Assembly: GCA_947463095.1 (NCBI GenBank)
Contig: CANHRE010000022.1
Coordinates: forward strand, 1 to 36,132
Reading direction: 5' to 3'
Origin: Flavobacteriales bacterium
Lineage (GTDB): Bacteria; Bacteroidota; Bacteroidia; NS11-12g; UBA955
Length of the DNA stretch: 36,132 nucleotides
A program made the translations under genes and the position numbers. Shown one piece after another: positions 23,644 to 32,359 of this stretch. Position 1 is the stretch's first letter. The number at the start of each line of letters is the position of its first letter. Under the pieces are notes generated by a model, which searched no databases, was not told the DNA's origin, and saw only the letters and a program-made list of their open reading frames with translations.

Positions 23644-25584
23644 ATGAGGCGAAGGCGAACGGTTCTTCCACTGCTGCTGTGCGGCTTTGCCGCATGTGTG
23701 ATGCTGCTTCAAAGCCGCTGTACGGGCAGTTCAGCCAAAGACAGCATTTCTTTATTCCTCAACCACCACGACACGGTGAACTATGTGGGCATGCAGGAAT
23801 GCGCGGGCTGCCATCAGGATAAGGTGGACAGCTTCCTGCAAACAGGCATGGGCCGTAGCTTTGGTGTCGCCACCGCCGCGCGCAGCGCTGCAAAGTTCAA
23901 CCGTCAGGCTCCGATATATGATTCCTGGAACGACCTGTACTATGTTCCTTTCCTGGAGGGCGACAAGCTGCGCCTGCGCGAATTCCGCCTCAAGGGCCGC
24001 GATACCGTATTCAGCCGCACCGAAACACTGCATTACATCATCGGCTCAGGCCATCATACCAACTCGCACCTCATCGAGCGCAATGGCTACTTGTTTCAGG
24101 CGCCGCTGACTTATTACGTGCAGGAAGGTAAATGGGACCTTCCACCGGGCTATGAGCAGGGCAACAATATTCGCTTCAGCAGAAAAATAGACATGGAGTG
24201 CATGAGTTGCCACAACGCCATGCCTGATATGGAAGAGGGAAGTCAGAACCGATTCAGGAAGATCCCCATGGGTATTGACTGCGAACGCTGCCATGGCCCA
24301 GGAGAAGCGCACGTAGCCCAGAAACGCGCCGGCATCCTGGTGGATACCCGCAAGGAAACAGATTACAGCATCGTAAACCCGGCCAAGCTGCCATGGTCCC
24401 TGCAGATTGATGTATGCCAGCGCTGCCACCTGCAGGGCAACAACGTGCTGCGGCCCGGGAAAAAGTTCAGCGACTTCCGTCCCGGCATGCGGCTGGCCGA
24501 TGTGTTTGAAGTGTATATGCCCAAACACGATGGCGGCGACTATTTCGTGATGGCGGGCCACGCCGAGCGCCTGCAACAAAGCGCCTGCTTCATCAATAGC
24601 AATCAGGGCTCTGCGCTGGAACGCTATGACCGCAAGCTCAACTTCACCTGCATCACCTGCCACAACCCGCACGTATCCGTGCGGCAAACCAATACGGCCA
24701 GGTTCAATCAGGCTTGTATGAACTGCCACAATACCGGCGCCGGCAAGAAAGGTTGCTCAGAAAAGCCTGCCACACTTCAGCAGCAGAACAACAACTGCGT
24801 GGCCTGTCATATGCCGCCCAGCGATACCCGCGATATTCCCCACGTTACGGTGCATGACCACTACATCCGCAAGCCCACGGCAAAGCAACAGGGGAATCCC
24901 GTCATCACGGGATTGTATGCGGTGAACAACCCCAAGCCGGAAGAGGCCATGCTGGCACGCGCCTATATCAGCTGGTATGAGAAGTTCGAACGCAGCAATA
25001 TGTATGCAGATCAGGCGAAGGCCCTGGCCGATCGCCAGGATGCAGCGGTGCAGATGCATTACCTGTATGCCACCGGTCAGTTTGCCAAACTCCTCGTAAA
25101 AGCCGAAGGATTGAGCCTGGAAGATTGCAAGGATGCCTGGACAGCTTACCGCATTGCCGTGGCTTACGACGAAACAGGGAACCTCCTGCAGGCCTCCGAA
25201 TGGTATGCACGCGCGGCAAACCTGCAGGCTGCCCACCTCGACTTTCAGGCGGAATACGCAAAGTCGCTGCTGCGCCTGAAGCAGTATGCTGATGCAGCAC
25301 GGATACTGGAGCAGATACTCAGGGCCGACCCGCAGCACGAACATGCGCTGGTGGCCAGGGCCATGGTGCAGCTGGCGCAAAACAAGGTGGCCGATGCCCG
25401 TGCCGGATTGCTGAAGGTGCTTTCCTTAAACCCGGATAATGTGCAGGCACTGGAAAATCTTATAAATCTGTATAGTCAGGCCGGTGACAGCAGCAAGGCT
25501 TCTGAAATGCAGACCCGGCTGGATGCGTTGAAGCAACGTCGGACTACCAGCCGCGTATCATCGTCCACAACACCAGGCAGATAA
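23644..25584 (+). CDS. Seven-haem c-type cytochrome with C-terminal TPR region
   Basis: A 646-residue exported protein. The N-terminus is a hydrophobic leader (MRRRRTVLPLLLCGFAACVM). Seven CXXCH haem motifs lie at about residues 53, 186, 213, 258, 336, 358 and 385 (CAGCH, CMSCH, CERCH, CQRCH, CITCH, CMNCH, CVACH), in the style of cytochrome c554/NrfA-like multihaem proteins. From about 470 to the end there are TPR-like helices (AWTAYRIAVAYDETGNLLQA, AKSLLRLKQYADAARILEQI, ALVARAMVQLAQNKVADARA). The whole resembles cytochrome-TPR proteins of Bacteroidota and Planctomycetota with unassigned function. An in-frame TTG at 23635 is possible, but ATG 23644 has a CAACTTTG box 6 nt upstream. Its last 41 bp overlap the convergent DUF1761 gene. 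Confidence 0.9.
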   Translation: MRRRRTVLPLLLCGFAACVMLLQSRCTGSSAKDSISLFLNHHDTVNYVGMQECAGCHQDKVDSFLQTGMGRSFGVATAARSAAKFNRQAPIYDSWNDLYYVPFLEGDKLRLREFRLKGRDTVFSRTETLHYIIGSGHHTNSHLIERNGYLFQAPLTYYVQEGKWDLPPGYEQGNNIRFSRKIDMECMSCHNAMPDMEEGSQNRFRKIPMGIDCERCHGPGEAHVAQKRAGILVDTRKETDYSIVNPAKLPWSLQIDVCQRCHLQGNNVLRPGKKFSDFRPGMRLADVFEVYMPKHDGGDYFVMAGHAERLQQSACFINSNQGSALERYDRKLNFTCITCHNPHVSVRQTNTARFNQACMNCHNTGAGKKGCSEKPATLQQQNNNCVACHMPPSDTRDIPHVTVHDHYIRKPTAKQQGNPVITGLYAVNNPKPEEAMLARAYISWYEKFERSNMYADQAKALADRQDAAVQMHYLYATGQFAKLLVKAEGLSLEDCKDAWTAYRIAVAYDETGNLLQASEWYARAANLQAAHLDFQAEYAKSLLRLKQYADAARILEQILRADPQHEHALVARAMVQLAQNKVADARAGLLKVLSLNPDNVQALENLINLYSQAGDSSKASEMQTRLDALKQRRTTSRVSSSTTPGR

Positions 25585-25978
25585 CGCCCAGTTCGGCCAG
25601 GTCATGCCCGGCGTGTATCAGAAACAGCTTCAGGGAACGGCGTTCGAACAGGTAATGCGTGCCGTAGCTGGTCATGATGAAGGTGAACCACAGGAAAATC
25701 CCGAAAATGCCCAGCGCGCCCTTGCCTTCCCCAATCATGTGCGGCACTGCCGGCAGAATCAGCGCCATACCATAGGATTTCAGGAAGCCCATCACGAAGG
25801 CACCGCTGAAGATTTTACCCATGCCTCTTGTGAAGTCAGGATGATTGGGGTCTATGCCTGCTTCGCGCATCCACATATTGCCCAGTGTTCTGGGGTTGTA
25901 CCAAAGGGTGCCTACCACGAAGGTGGACAAGGTGGCCAACAGAATGGCCAGCCAGTTGGGGTGCAAAAAGTCTATCAT
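25544..25978 (-). CDS. DUF1761 family membrane protein
   Basis: A 144-residue inner-membrane protein with four hydrophobic segments (about 7-27, 58-83, 90-111, 120-141). The FVVGTLWYNPRTLGNMWM stretch near the N-terminus and the overall length are those of DUF1761. The function is unknown. It is downstream of the MFS carrier with a 44-bp gap. Its 3' end overlaps the cytochrome gene tail-to-tail by 41 bp. Both C-termini are therefore encoded by the same DNA. Confidence 0.87.
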   Translation of the reverse strand: MIDFLHPNWLAILLATLSTFVVGTLWYNPRTLGNMWMREAGIDPNHPDFTRGMGKIFSGAFVMGFLKSYGMALILPAVPHMIGEGKGALGIFGIFLWFTFIMTSYGTHYLFERRSLKLFLIHAGHDLAELGVICLVLWTMIRGW

Positions 25979-26022
25979 AGTCTTCTTCTTAGCAACAGCA
26001 AGTTACTGAAAAGAAGTTTTAT

Positions 26023-27366
26023 TCAACCCTCCATCCGGATTTTCCGGTTATCCTGCACATACAGCACAGTCAGGGCCGCACAAAGCATCAGAAAGCCGGC
26101 AATCACCAGCGCATAGATGGCCTGGCTGCCGTAGAAATACTTCACAACTGGTCCTCCAATGATGCCGTTCACAATCTGTGGGATGGTGATGAAGAAGTTG
26201 AAGATGCCCATGTACAGTCCCATTTTGCCCGCCGGGATGCTGCCGGCCAGGATGGCGTATGGCATCGCGAGGATAGAAGCCCAGGCCAGTCCGATACCTA
26301 CCATGCTGTACATAAGGTCGTATTGGTCGTTGGCGAAATACATGGAAAGCAGGCCGATGCCGCCGGCGAACAGCGAAAATGCGTGGGTTTTCTTTCTGCC
26401 AAAACGGCGTGCGATGGCAGGCAGGAACAGCGCATACACTGCGGATACAGCATTGTACACGCCGAAGATGATGCCTGTCCAGCTGCCGGCGTCGCGGAAG
26501 CGGTCAGAGCTGGTGTCTTCCAGCGGAAGGCGGAATACGTGTTGCGCGATGGCTGGCGTGGTGAATACCCACATGCTGAACAGTGCAAACCAACTGAAAA
26601 ACTGCACCAGTCCCAGCTGGCGCATGGTTTGTGGCATCTTGCGGAAATCGCTGAAGATCTGCTTCAGGCCGCTGTGCTCCTGTTGCGCTGTGCCATGGAA
26701 TTGTTCGTATTCCTGCGGCGGATATTCTCTGGTGAAGAGCAGCGTAACCATGATGCTCAGAAAGAATACCGCAGCTCCTATGTAAAAGGCGTATATCACG
26801 TTGTCGGCCACCATGCCCTTGGGCGCAGAGGCAGAAACGCCGAACCAGTGCGACAGTGTATAGGGGAGCCAAGAGCCGGCTACCGCGCCTACGCCGATCA
26901 ATGCAGTTTGTACCGAGAAGCCCAGCGTGTTCTGGCTGTCAGGCAGGTTGTCGGCCACCAGGGCGCGGAAGGGCTCCATCGCCACGTTGATGCTGGCATC
27001 CATCAGCATGAGCATGCCGGCGCCTATCAGCAGGGCCGATTTCGCAGTGATGAGGGAAGCACTGTTGGGAAGCAGCACCAGGGCCAGACAGCATATCAGC
27101 GTGCCGGCCAGGAAATAGGGCTTGCGCCTGCCCAGGCGGTTCCAGGTGCGGTCGCTGTAATAGCCAATCAGCGGTTGCACCAGCATGCCGGTGAGCGGAG
27201 CCACCAGCCAGAACCAGGATAGGTGTTCCACATTGGCGCCGAAGTTCTGTAGGATGCCGCTGGCATTGCCGTTTTGCAGGGCGAAGCCGAACTGGATGCC
27301 CAGAAATCCAAAGCTCATGTTCCAGATTTGCAGGAAGCTCAGCCGGGGTTTTTCGCGTAGATTCAT
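26023..27366 (-). CDS. MFS sugar transporter, maltose/maltodextrin type (SLC45-like)
   Basis: A 447-residue twelve-helix major facilitator. The diagnostic cytoplasmic loop between helices 2 and 3 reads GYYSDRTWNRLGRRKPYF, and a related loop with ARRFGRKKTH follows helix 8. FGIQFGFALQNGNASGILQN in helix 1 is typical of the SLC45/plant sucrose transporter-like group. In Bacteroidota these bring maltose or glucose oligomers across the inner membrane. It starts 2 bp after the alpha-amylase gene, which supports that substrate. Probably a proton symporter. Confidence 0.9.
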   Translation of the reverse strand: MNLREKPRLSFLQIWNMSFGFLGIQFGFALQNGNASGILQNFGANVEHLSWFWLVAPLTGMLVQPLIGYYSDRTWNRLGRRKPYFLAGTLICCLALVLLPNSASLITAKSALLIGAGMLMLMDASINVAMEPFRALVADNLPDSQNTLGFSVQTALIGVGAVAGSWLPYTLSHWFGVSASAPKGMVADNVIYAFYIGAAVFFLSIMVTLLFTREYPPQEYEQFHGTAQQEHSGLKQIFSDFRKMPQTMRQLGLVQFFSWFALFSMWVFTTPAIAQHVFRLPLEDTSSDRFRDAGSWTGIIFGVYNAVSAVYALFLPAIARRFGRKKTHAFSLFAGGIGLLSMYFANDQYDLMYSMVGIGLAWASILAMPYAILAGSIPAGKMGLYMGIFNFFITIPQIVNGIIGGPVVKYFYGSQAIYALVIAGFLMLCAALTVLYVQDNRKIRMEG

Positions 27367-27368
27367 GG

Positions 27369-28805
27369 TTATTCAGGTAAGGAGGGAAGGGACGGTTTTG
27401 GAGGGATTGAGGGCGCAGAGGGCTTGCTCATAATCACATAGCCTCGGGGCGGAAGGAAATAGCCTGAGCGCGGGTCGCCCTGCAGCGGGTAGTTAAACAG
27501 GTATTCCGGTTTTTCCGGCAACTGTTCATCATCCAGGCGGAAGCGCACCGGCTGCTCGCTGAAATTCAGGAATACCCATACAGCATCGCCGTCTAGCTCG
27601 CGTTTGAAGGCGAAGATGTTGGCCGTGTCGCCCATGCTCAGGTTCAATAGGCGGAAATTGCCACCATGCGGGGCGTTCCACAAGGCGGGATGGGCCTTCT
27701 TGAAGCCATTCATGGTGCGGAACCAATAGTTCCAGCCGGTATCATCCCAGCTGATGGTGTCTTTGTCAAAGAAGCGCAGACGGTGGTTCAGGTTGGCTTC
27801 CTGTCCGCTGTACATTAATGGAAAGCTTCCGGGCAGGGTATAGGTCAGTACCGACCAGGGCTCCCAACGCTCGCCGTATTTCTCGTTCACCGTGCCGTTC
27901 CAGCTGTTTTCGTCGTGGTTGGTCAGGAAGGTCATGCGCATGGTTTTGGCGGGGAAGCGTTCCCGATCCCGCTTGAGCATGTTTTTTAGCTCATACAGGG
28001 GCTTTTTGCCGCTGTTGATTTCCGCCGACGTATGCATGAAATCCCAGTGGTAGTTGGCGTCAAAGGCTTTGTGTGTATAAGCCGCCGGATCGGCGTTTAC
28101 GTCCGGATGCCATTCCGCTTCGGCAAGCATGAACATGGGCTTGATGGTTTCTAGTTCCGCGCGGGCCTCTTCCCAGTAGTCGGGGGGCACCAGGAAGGCA
28201 ACATCACAGCGGAAGCCGTCAATACCGCACTCGCGCACCCAGAACTTCATGGCTTCAGTCATGGCCTTGCGCATGGCCTTGTTTTTGAAGTTTAGCTTGG
28301 CCACATCCGTCCAGTCGTATTGGGTGACAATCTTGCCCTGTGCATCCTTCACATACCAGTCGGGATGCTCCGTAATCCAGGGGTGATCCCAGGCAGTGTG
28401 GTTGGCCACCCAGTCGAGTATCACCTTCATGCCCAGCGAATGCGCCATGTCCACCATCATCTTGAACTGTTCGACGCTGCCGAACTCTGGGTTTACCGCT
28501 GTGTAGTCGCGCACGGAATAATAGCTGCCCAATGATCCTTTGCGGTTTTGTTTGCCGATGGGGTTTATGGGCATGAACCACAGCACATCCACACCCAGGT
28601 TTTTCAGGCGGGGAATATGGGCCATGAAGCCGCCAAAGGTTCCCTGCGGACTGAATTGGCGCACGTTTACCTCGTAAATGACGGCTGATTTCAGCCAGTC
28701 CATGCCGGGTTTAGGTGTCGGGTCCTTTTCTTTCGTGCACGTCGGTGCAAGGAACAGGGGTGCCAATCCCAGGAATAGAAGTAGGGAAAAGGGAATGCGT
28801 TTCAT
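27369..28805 (-). CDS. GH13 alpha-amylase family glycoside hydrolase (exported)
   Basis: A 478-residue exported hydrolase. The N-terminus is a leader (MKRIPFSLLLFLGLAPLFLA) followed by PTC, so a lipoprotein anchored at Cys23 is possible although the lipobox is unusual. All four GH13 regions are intact: DWVANH (131-136), GFRCDVAF (nucleophile D201), MLAEAEW (acid/base E229) and LTNHDENSW (D298). A C-terminal beta domain follows. It would cleave alpha-glucans or maltodextrins in the periplasm or at the surface, and the MFS gene 2 bp downstream would import the products. A TAATTCTG box is 28 nt upstream, and a heptanucleotide array begins 3 bp beyond it. Confidence 0.93.
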   Translation of the reverse strand: MKRIPFSLLLFLGLAPLFLAPTCTKEKDPTPKPGMDWLKSAVIYEVNVRQFSPQGTFGGFMAHIPRLKNLGVDVLWFMPINPIGKQNRKGSLGSYYSVRDYTAVNPEFGSVEQFKMMVDMAHSLGMKVILDWVANHTAWDHPWITEHPDWYVKDAQGKIVTQYDWTDVAKLNFKNKAMRKAMTEAMKFWVRECGIDGFRCDVAFLVPPDYWEEARAELETIKPMFMLAEAEWHPDVNADPAAYTHKAFDANYHWDFMHTSAEINSGKKPLYELKNMLKRDRERFPAKTMRMTFLTNHDENSWNGTVNEKYGERWEPWSVLTYTLPGSFPLMYSGQEANLNHRLRFFDKDTISWDDTGWNYWFRTMNGFKKAHPALWNAPHGGNFRLLNLSMGDTANIFAFKRELDGDAVWVFLNFSEQPVRFRLDDEQLPEKPEYLFNYPLQGDPRSGYFLPPRGYVIMSKPSAPSIPPKPSLPSLPE

Positions 28806-28833
28806 CGTACAGGTTAGGGGGGCTAATTTAAAG

Positions 28834-28841
28834 CAGAATTA
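28834..28841 (-). promoter_or_regulatory. -7-like box of the amylase operon
   Basis: TAATTCTG on the minus strand matches TAnnTTTG at 7 of 8 positions, 28 nt before the amylase ATG. No TTTG -33 box is present at 19 nt; that position falls within the heptanucleotide array starting at 28845. Confidence 0.4.
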
Positions 28842-28844
28842 CTA

Positions 28845-28893
28845 AAGTGATAAGTGGTAAGTGGTAAGTGGTAAGTGGTAAGTGGTAAGTGGT
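28845..28893. repeat. Heptanucleotide array AAGTGRT (7 units)
   Basis: One AAGTGAT (28845-28851) and six AAGTGGT units in perfect tandem, then a broken unit AAGTATG. The period of 7 is not a multiple of 3, and the array is intergenic. It starts 3 bp upstream of the -7-like box of the amylase operon. Confidence 0.95.
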
Positions 28894-28980
28894 AAGTATG
28901 GCTTGATCCACTGGGCGATGCATTCTTGTGCAGATGCAGGCGGTTTGTTTCCTTCTAGTTCTTCAGGAGAAAGCGATTTC

Positions 28981-29784
28981 CTATTTCTTCCCCGTATTTC
29001 CCAGCAGGTAACTCAATCCGATTTCTGTGCCCAGTTGCCAGCTGCGGTGCTGTTCATATACGCCTTTGCTGCTGTTCAGCACGGGCAGGCGCAGGGTTGG
29101 GGCAAGCACTGCGTGCAGGCGTTTTTCCAGAAGGTAGTCTATGCGCACGCCGCCCAGCAGCGCCACGTTGAAGGTGTTGGCATTGTAACCTGTGTTTTTG
29201 ATGTGGTAGGTGAACTGCCCATCGCTGGTGGTAAAGCCGCGCAGGCGCACCACGGTTTCATGCTGGATCAGATAGCCCGGCGCAAGGCCCGCCATAATGT
29301 GAACATCCAGGTCGCGCCAGGGGTTGCCGTATTCGGTGTTCCACATGTAGGTAATGGGCAACTCGGCGAAGCGGTAGCGCACGTCGTAGAACACATCACG
29401 CGGTCCGGTTTGGGAGTTGTCTGCCACCAGGCCAACTTCCGGATGAATCCAATCGCCGAAGCGTATGTCCGATTTCACCCGCCGGAAGCCGTAATCTGAG
29501 GCAGCAAGTCCAATGCGCAACGCGCTGCGGCGGTTTAGTGGTTTCACATAATGGACCGAAAAGTTTAGGGCGGTCCGTGGCTTGTCAACCCGGTTCAGGC
29601 TGTCGGCAAAGTCATTGGAGAGGCCCGGCACATCGGGTGGCACTTCAACTACACGCAGCAATCTTCCGGAAATGAAGGTGCCGGTGCTGATGTCCAGGAT
29701 CCCTTTTTCAGGAATCTGGGCTGCAGCCATCACAGATGCGCTGATGAGCCAAGCGGCCAGGGTGCTTTTGCGGGTCAGGGTCAT
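28981..29784 (-). CDS. Outer-membrane beta-barrel protein, hypothetical
   Basis: A 267-residue exported protein with signal peptide MTLTRKSTLAAWLISASVMAAAQ. The mature part consists of alternating hydrophobic/polar strands ending in aromatic residues (ALNFSVHYVKPLNRRSALRI, FNVALLGGVRIDYLLEKRLH, SWQLGTEIGLSYLLG), as in PorT/OmpW-like eight-stranded barrels. No family is certain. The ATG at 29784 overlaps the MATE stop as ATGA. The open frame extends 45 codons upstream inside the MATE gene but without a signal peptide. The function is unknown. Confidence 0.8.
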   Translation of the reverse strand: MTLTRKSTLAAWLISASVMAAAQIPEKGILDISTGTFISGRLLRVVEVPPDVPGLSNDFADSLNRVDKPRTALNFSVHYVKPLNRRSALRIGLAASDYGFRRVKSDIRFGDWIHPEVGLVADNSQTGPRDVFYDVRYRFAELPITYMWNTEYGNPWRDLDVHIMAGLAPGYLIQHETVVRLRGFTTSDGQFTYHIKNTGYNANTFNVALLGGVRIDYLLEKRLHAVLAPTLRLPVLNSSKGVYEQHRSWQLGTEIGLSYLLGNTGKK

Positions 29785-31109
29785 GGATATGTGGTAGGAA
29801 ACAATTTTTTCACCTGCAAATAAAAACGGGTAGCGGCAAAGATGGCTGTCAGGAACAATCCTACGGTAAAGCCAATCCAGATGCCTTCGGTATCCATGCC
29901 TGCGCCGAAGCCGAGCCACCAGCCCAGTGGAAGTCCTACCAACCAGTAGCAGATTACCAGCGCAATGGATGGTATGCGCACATCTTTGATGCCGCGCAGC
30001 AACCCCAGCGATACGGCCTGCACGCCGTCGGCAAGCTGAAACAGGGCCGCATAAATCAGCAGTACGGCAGCAACGCCCACCACCTGCATGTCATCGGTAT
30101 ATGCCCGCGCCAGCGGCCCTCTGAATACCAGGAACAGGATGGCCGTGACGAACATATACAGCAGTACCATCACCATAACCGCATTGGCGGCCCGGCGCAC
30201 TTTTCTCTTGTTTTTTTCTCCGAAGGCATTGCCCACCATGATGCTGCCCGCGGCGCTCAGCCCACTGGCCGCCATGTAGGTCAGGCTGGCCAGGTTCAGG
30301 GCGATGCCATGGGCGCTTTGATGCGTGGCGTTGACCCAGCCGGCCATAATTCCGGAAAAGGCAAAACAGGCCACCTCGGCGAAAAACTGCAGCCCGATGG
30401 GCAATCCCACTTCAAATACCCTGCCCGCCTCTTCACGGATTTCATTGGTGCTGAAGCGCTGCTCAGGGTGATATACCTTCATTGAAGGGGCGTAGCGTAT
30501 GTAGGCCATGGCGATGAGTGCCATCAGAATCCGCGAGCTCAGCGTGGCATAGGCCGCGCCGTCCAGCCCCATCGCATCAAAGCCCAGGTTGCCGTAAATG
30601 AGCACCCAGTTTAGGAAGATGTTCAGCAGCAGGCCGCCGCCGGTGATGTACATGGCAACTTTGGTGAAGCCCAGTCCGTCGGTGAATTGTCGGCTGCTCA
30701 CAAACAACAGCATGGGCAGGCCGCTGTAGTTCAGGATGCGCAGAAAACTCGAAGCCAGCGGCTCTACCTCCTTGCTCTGATGCAGCCAGCCGATGTTGCT
30801 GACAATGCCTTCCAGCAGGGCGAACAACACCAGCGACAGACCAACAGTAACCCAAATGCCGGCGCGGTAGCTCAGATAGCCCTTCTCCGGACGCCCTTCA
30901 CCGGAATATATAGCCACCAGCGGACTGATGGCAAACAGGATGCCCATCCCCAGGAAATACACCAGCCAGAAGATGTTGTTGGCCGCCACACTCGCAGCCA
31001 GTACCTCGCGTCCCAGGCTGCCCACCATCACTGTGTCGGCCACACCCATGAGCATAATGCCCACTTGTCCCAGGATGATGGGGTAGGCCAGGCGCAGCGC
31101 CTGCTTCAT
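29781..31109 (-). CDS. MATE family multidrug efflux transporter
   Basis: A 442-residue, twelve-helix exporter. It has the MATE N-terminal pattern LAYPIILGQVGIMLMGVADTVMVGSLG and the repeat of this arrangement after the midpoint (VGLPIGLQFFAEVACFAFSG), as expected for NorM-type MATE proteins that expel cationic drugs with Na+ or H+. The frame is open for another 102 codons upstream, but that portion is repeat DNA (LSIIHFPFSIFHFPLSIIHY) and not protein. The start at 31109 (MKQALRLAYPIILG) agrees with the family. It is coupled to the beta-barrel gene by a 4-bp overlap. Confidence 0.93.
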   Translation of the reverse strand: MKQALRLAYPIILGQVGIMLMGVADTVMVGSLGREVLAASVAANNIFWLVYFLGMGILFAISPLVAIYSGEGRPEKGYLSYRAGIWVTVGLSLVLFALLEGIVSNIGWLHQSKEVEPLASSFLRILNYSGLPMLLFVSSRQFTDGLGFTKVAMYITGGGLLLNIFLNWVLIYGNLGFDAMGLDGAAYATLSSRILMALIAMAYIRYAPSMKVYHPEQRFSTNEIREEAGRVFEVGLPIGLQFFAEVACFAFSGIMAGWVNATHQSAHGIALNLASLTYMAASGLSAAGSIMVGNAFGEKNKRKVRRAANAVMVMVLLYMFVTAILFLVFRGPLARAYTDDMQVVGVAAVLLIYAALFQLADGVQAVSLGLLRGIKDVRIPSIALVICYWLVGLPLGWWLGFGAGMDTEGIWIGFTVGLFLTAIFAATRFYLQVKKLFPTTYP

Positions 31110-31147
31110 CTCGCGGCGGTATATGGTGAAAAAACGAATCAACGGGG

Positions 31148-31155
31148 CAAAGGTA
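31148..31155 (-). promoter_or_regulatory. -7 box of the MATE operon
   Basis: TACCTTTG on the minus strand is an exact TAnnTTTG match, 38 nt before the MATE ATG. The -33 position for a 19-nt spacer (31175-31178) lies exactly at the first unit of the AAGTGRT array, giving ACTT instead of TTTG. Confidence 0.5.
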
Positions 31156-31170
31156 GGTTCAAAGGACAAG

Positions 31171-31551
<381 letters not shown>

Positions 31552-31897
31552 GGATAAGTGGTAAGTGGTAAGTGCCGGTCACCGAGCAGCTTGCCCCCTA
31601 AACGCAGCGACAGGGGGAGTCGAGGTGCCTCGGCATTTAGCGGCGGCTTGCGGCGCTCAACGCTTCCCATCCTCTGAGGCCGGTTCTTTGGGGGGAATGG
31701 ATAATGGATAATGGATAATGGATAATGGAAAATGGATAATGGACAAGACCTCTGCTGTCATCCTGAGCTCATTTTTGAATATATGCTTATGACAGGGGTC
31801 TGTGCCAACCTGATGAATCCTTGAGCATGAATTTTCTCTTACTTTTTCCTTTATGAAAAAGGATGCAAAAAATCAAGGCTGCTTGGATAGTGGTAGG
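31552..31897. repeat. Composite repeat, copy 2
   Basis: A 346-bp second copy with about ten substitutions (my count by eye) relative to copy 1 outside the arrays. Its ATGGAWA array (31697-31738) has six units instead of eight, a 14-bp difference. Hairpin GGCGTTTAACGCC is degraded to GGCGCTCAACGCT here, and CTTGAT is changed to CTTTAT. Confidence 0.9.
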
Positions 31898-32081
31898 GGA
31901 TAAGTGGTAAGTGGTAAGTGCCGGTCCCTGCTGTCATCCTGAGCAGCTTGCCCCCTAAGCGCAGCGACAGGGGGAGTCGAGGTGCCTCGGCATTTAGCGG
32001 CGGCTTGCGGCGTTTAACGCCTCCCATCATTTGAGGCCGGTCCTTTGGGGATAATGGATAATGGATAATGGAAAATTGAAA
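31898..32081. repeat. Composite repeat, copy 3 (truncated)
   Basis: It begins with the same GGATAAGTGGTAAG as copies 1 and 2 and keeps the REP-like stem and the GGCGTTTAACGCC hairpin. GTCATCCTGAGC is inserted before GCAGCTTGCCCCC (31943-31955). The copy ends in a short ATGGATA array that decays into ATTGAAA units; the rest of the unit is missing. Confidence 0.85.
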
Positions 32082-32192
32082 ATTGATGATGAATTTGGTC
32101 TCCGCTTGCCCCCTCTGTGGTTTGATAAACTCACCATGACACGCAGCGAGACACTGTGGGGGTAGGGGAGCTTGTCGATAGGTTCAAAGGAT

Positions 32193-32260
32193 AAGTGATA
32201 AGTGATAAGTGATAAGTGATAAGTGATAAGTGGTAAGTGATAAGTGATAAGTGGTAAGTG
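32193..32260. repeat. Heptanucleotide array AAGTGRT (9 units) at fourth composite copy
   Basis: Nine perfect heptamers (AAGTGAT five times, AAGTGGT, AAGTGAT twice, AAGTGGT), then AAGTG and CCGGTCCCTG, the same junction as in the three composite copies. The rest of the unit is absent. AGGTTCAAAGGA precedes it, as before copy 1 (31154). Confidence 0.92.
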
Positions 32261-32359
32261 CCGGTCCCTGCCGTCATCCTGAGCCCCTACCGGGCTGCGA
32301 AGCCGGTTGGTAGGGAGGTTTGTCATGGTGCATGCCGATTACCACTTACCACATATCCC

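Noticed and set aside
24046-24729. 227-residue minus-strand open frame
   Set aside because: Antisense to the haem-binding region of the cytochrome gene.
26323-27222. 299-residue plus-strand open frame
   Set aside because: Antisense to the MFS gene; His/Gln/Arg-rich composition typical of a shadow.
28845-28893. CRISPR or telomere-like array
   Set aside because: Simple 7-bp tandem units without spacers, internal to a chromosome segment.
32027-32326. 99-residue minus-strand open frame
   Set aside because: Its protein is the translation of the heptamer array (LITYHL units) and of the dispersed VMVSLSNH element. No coding character.
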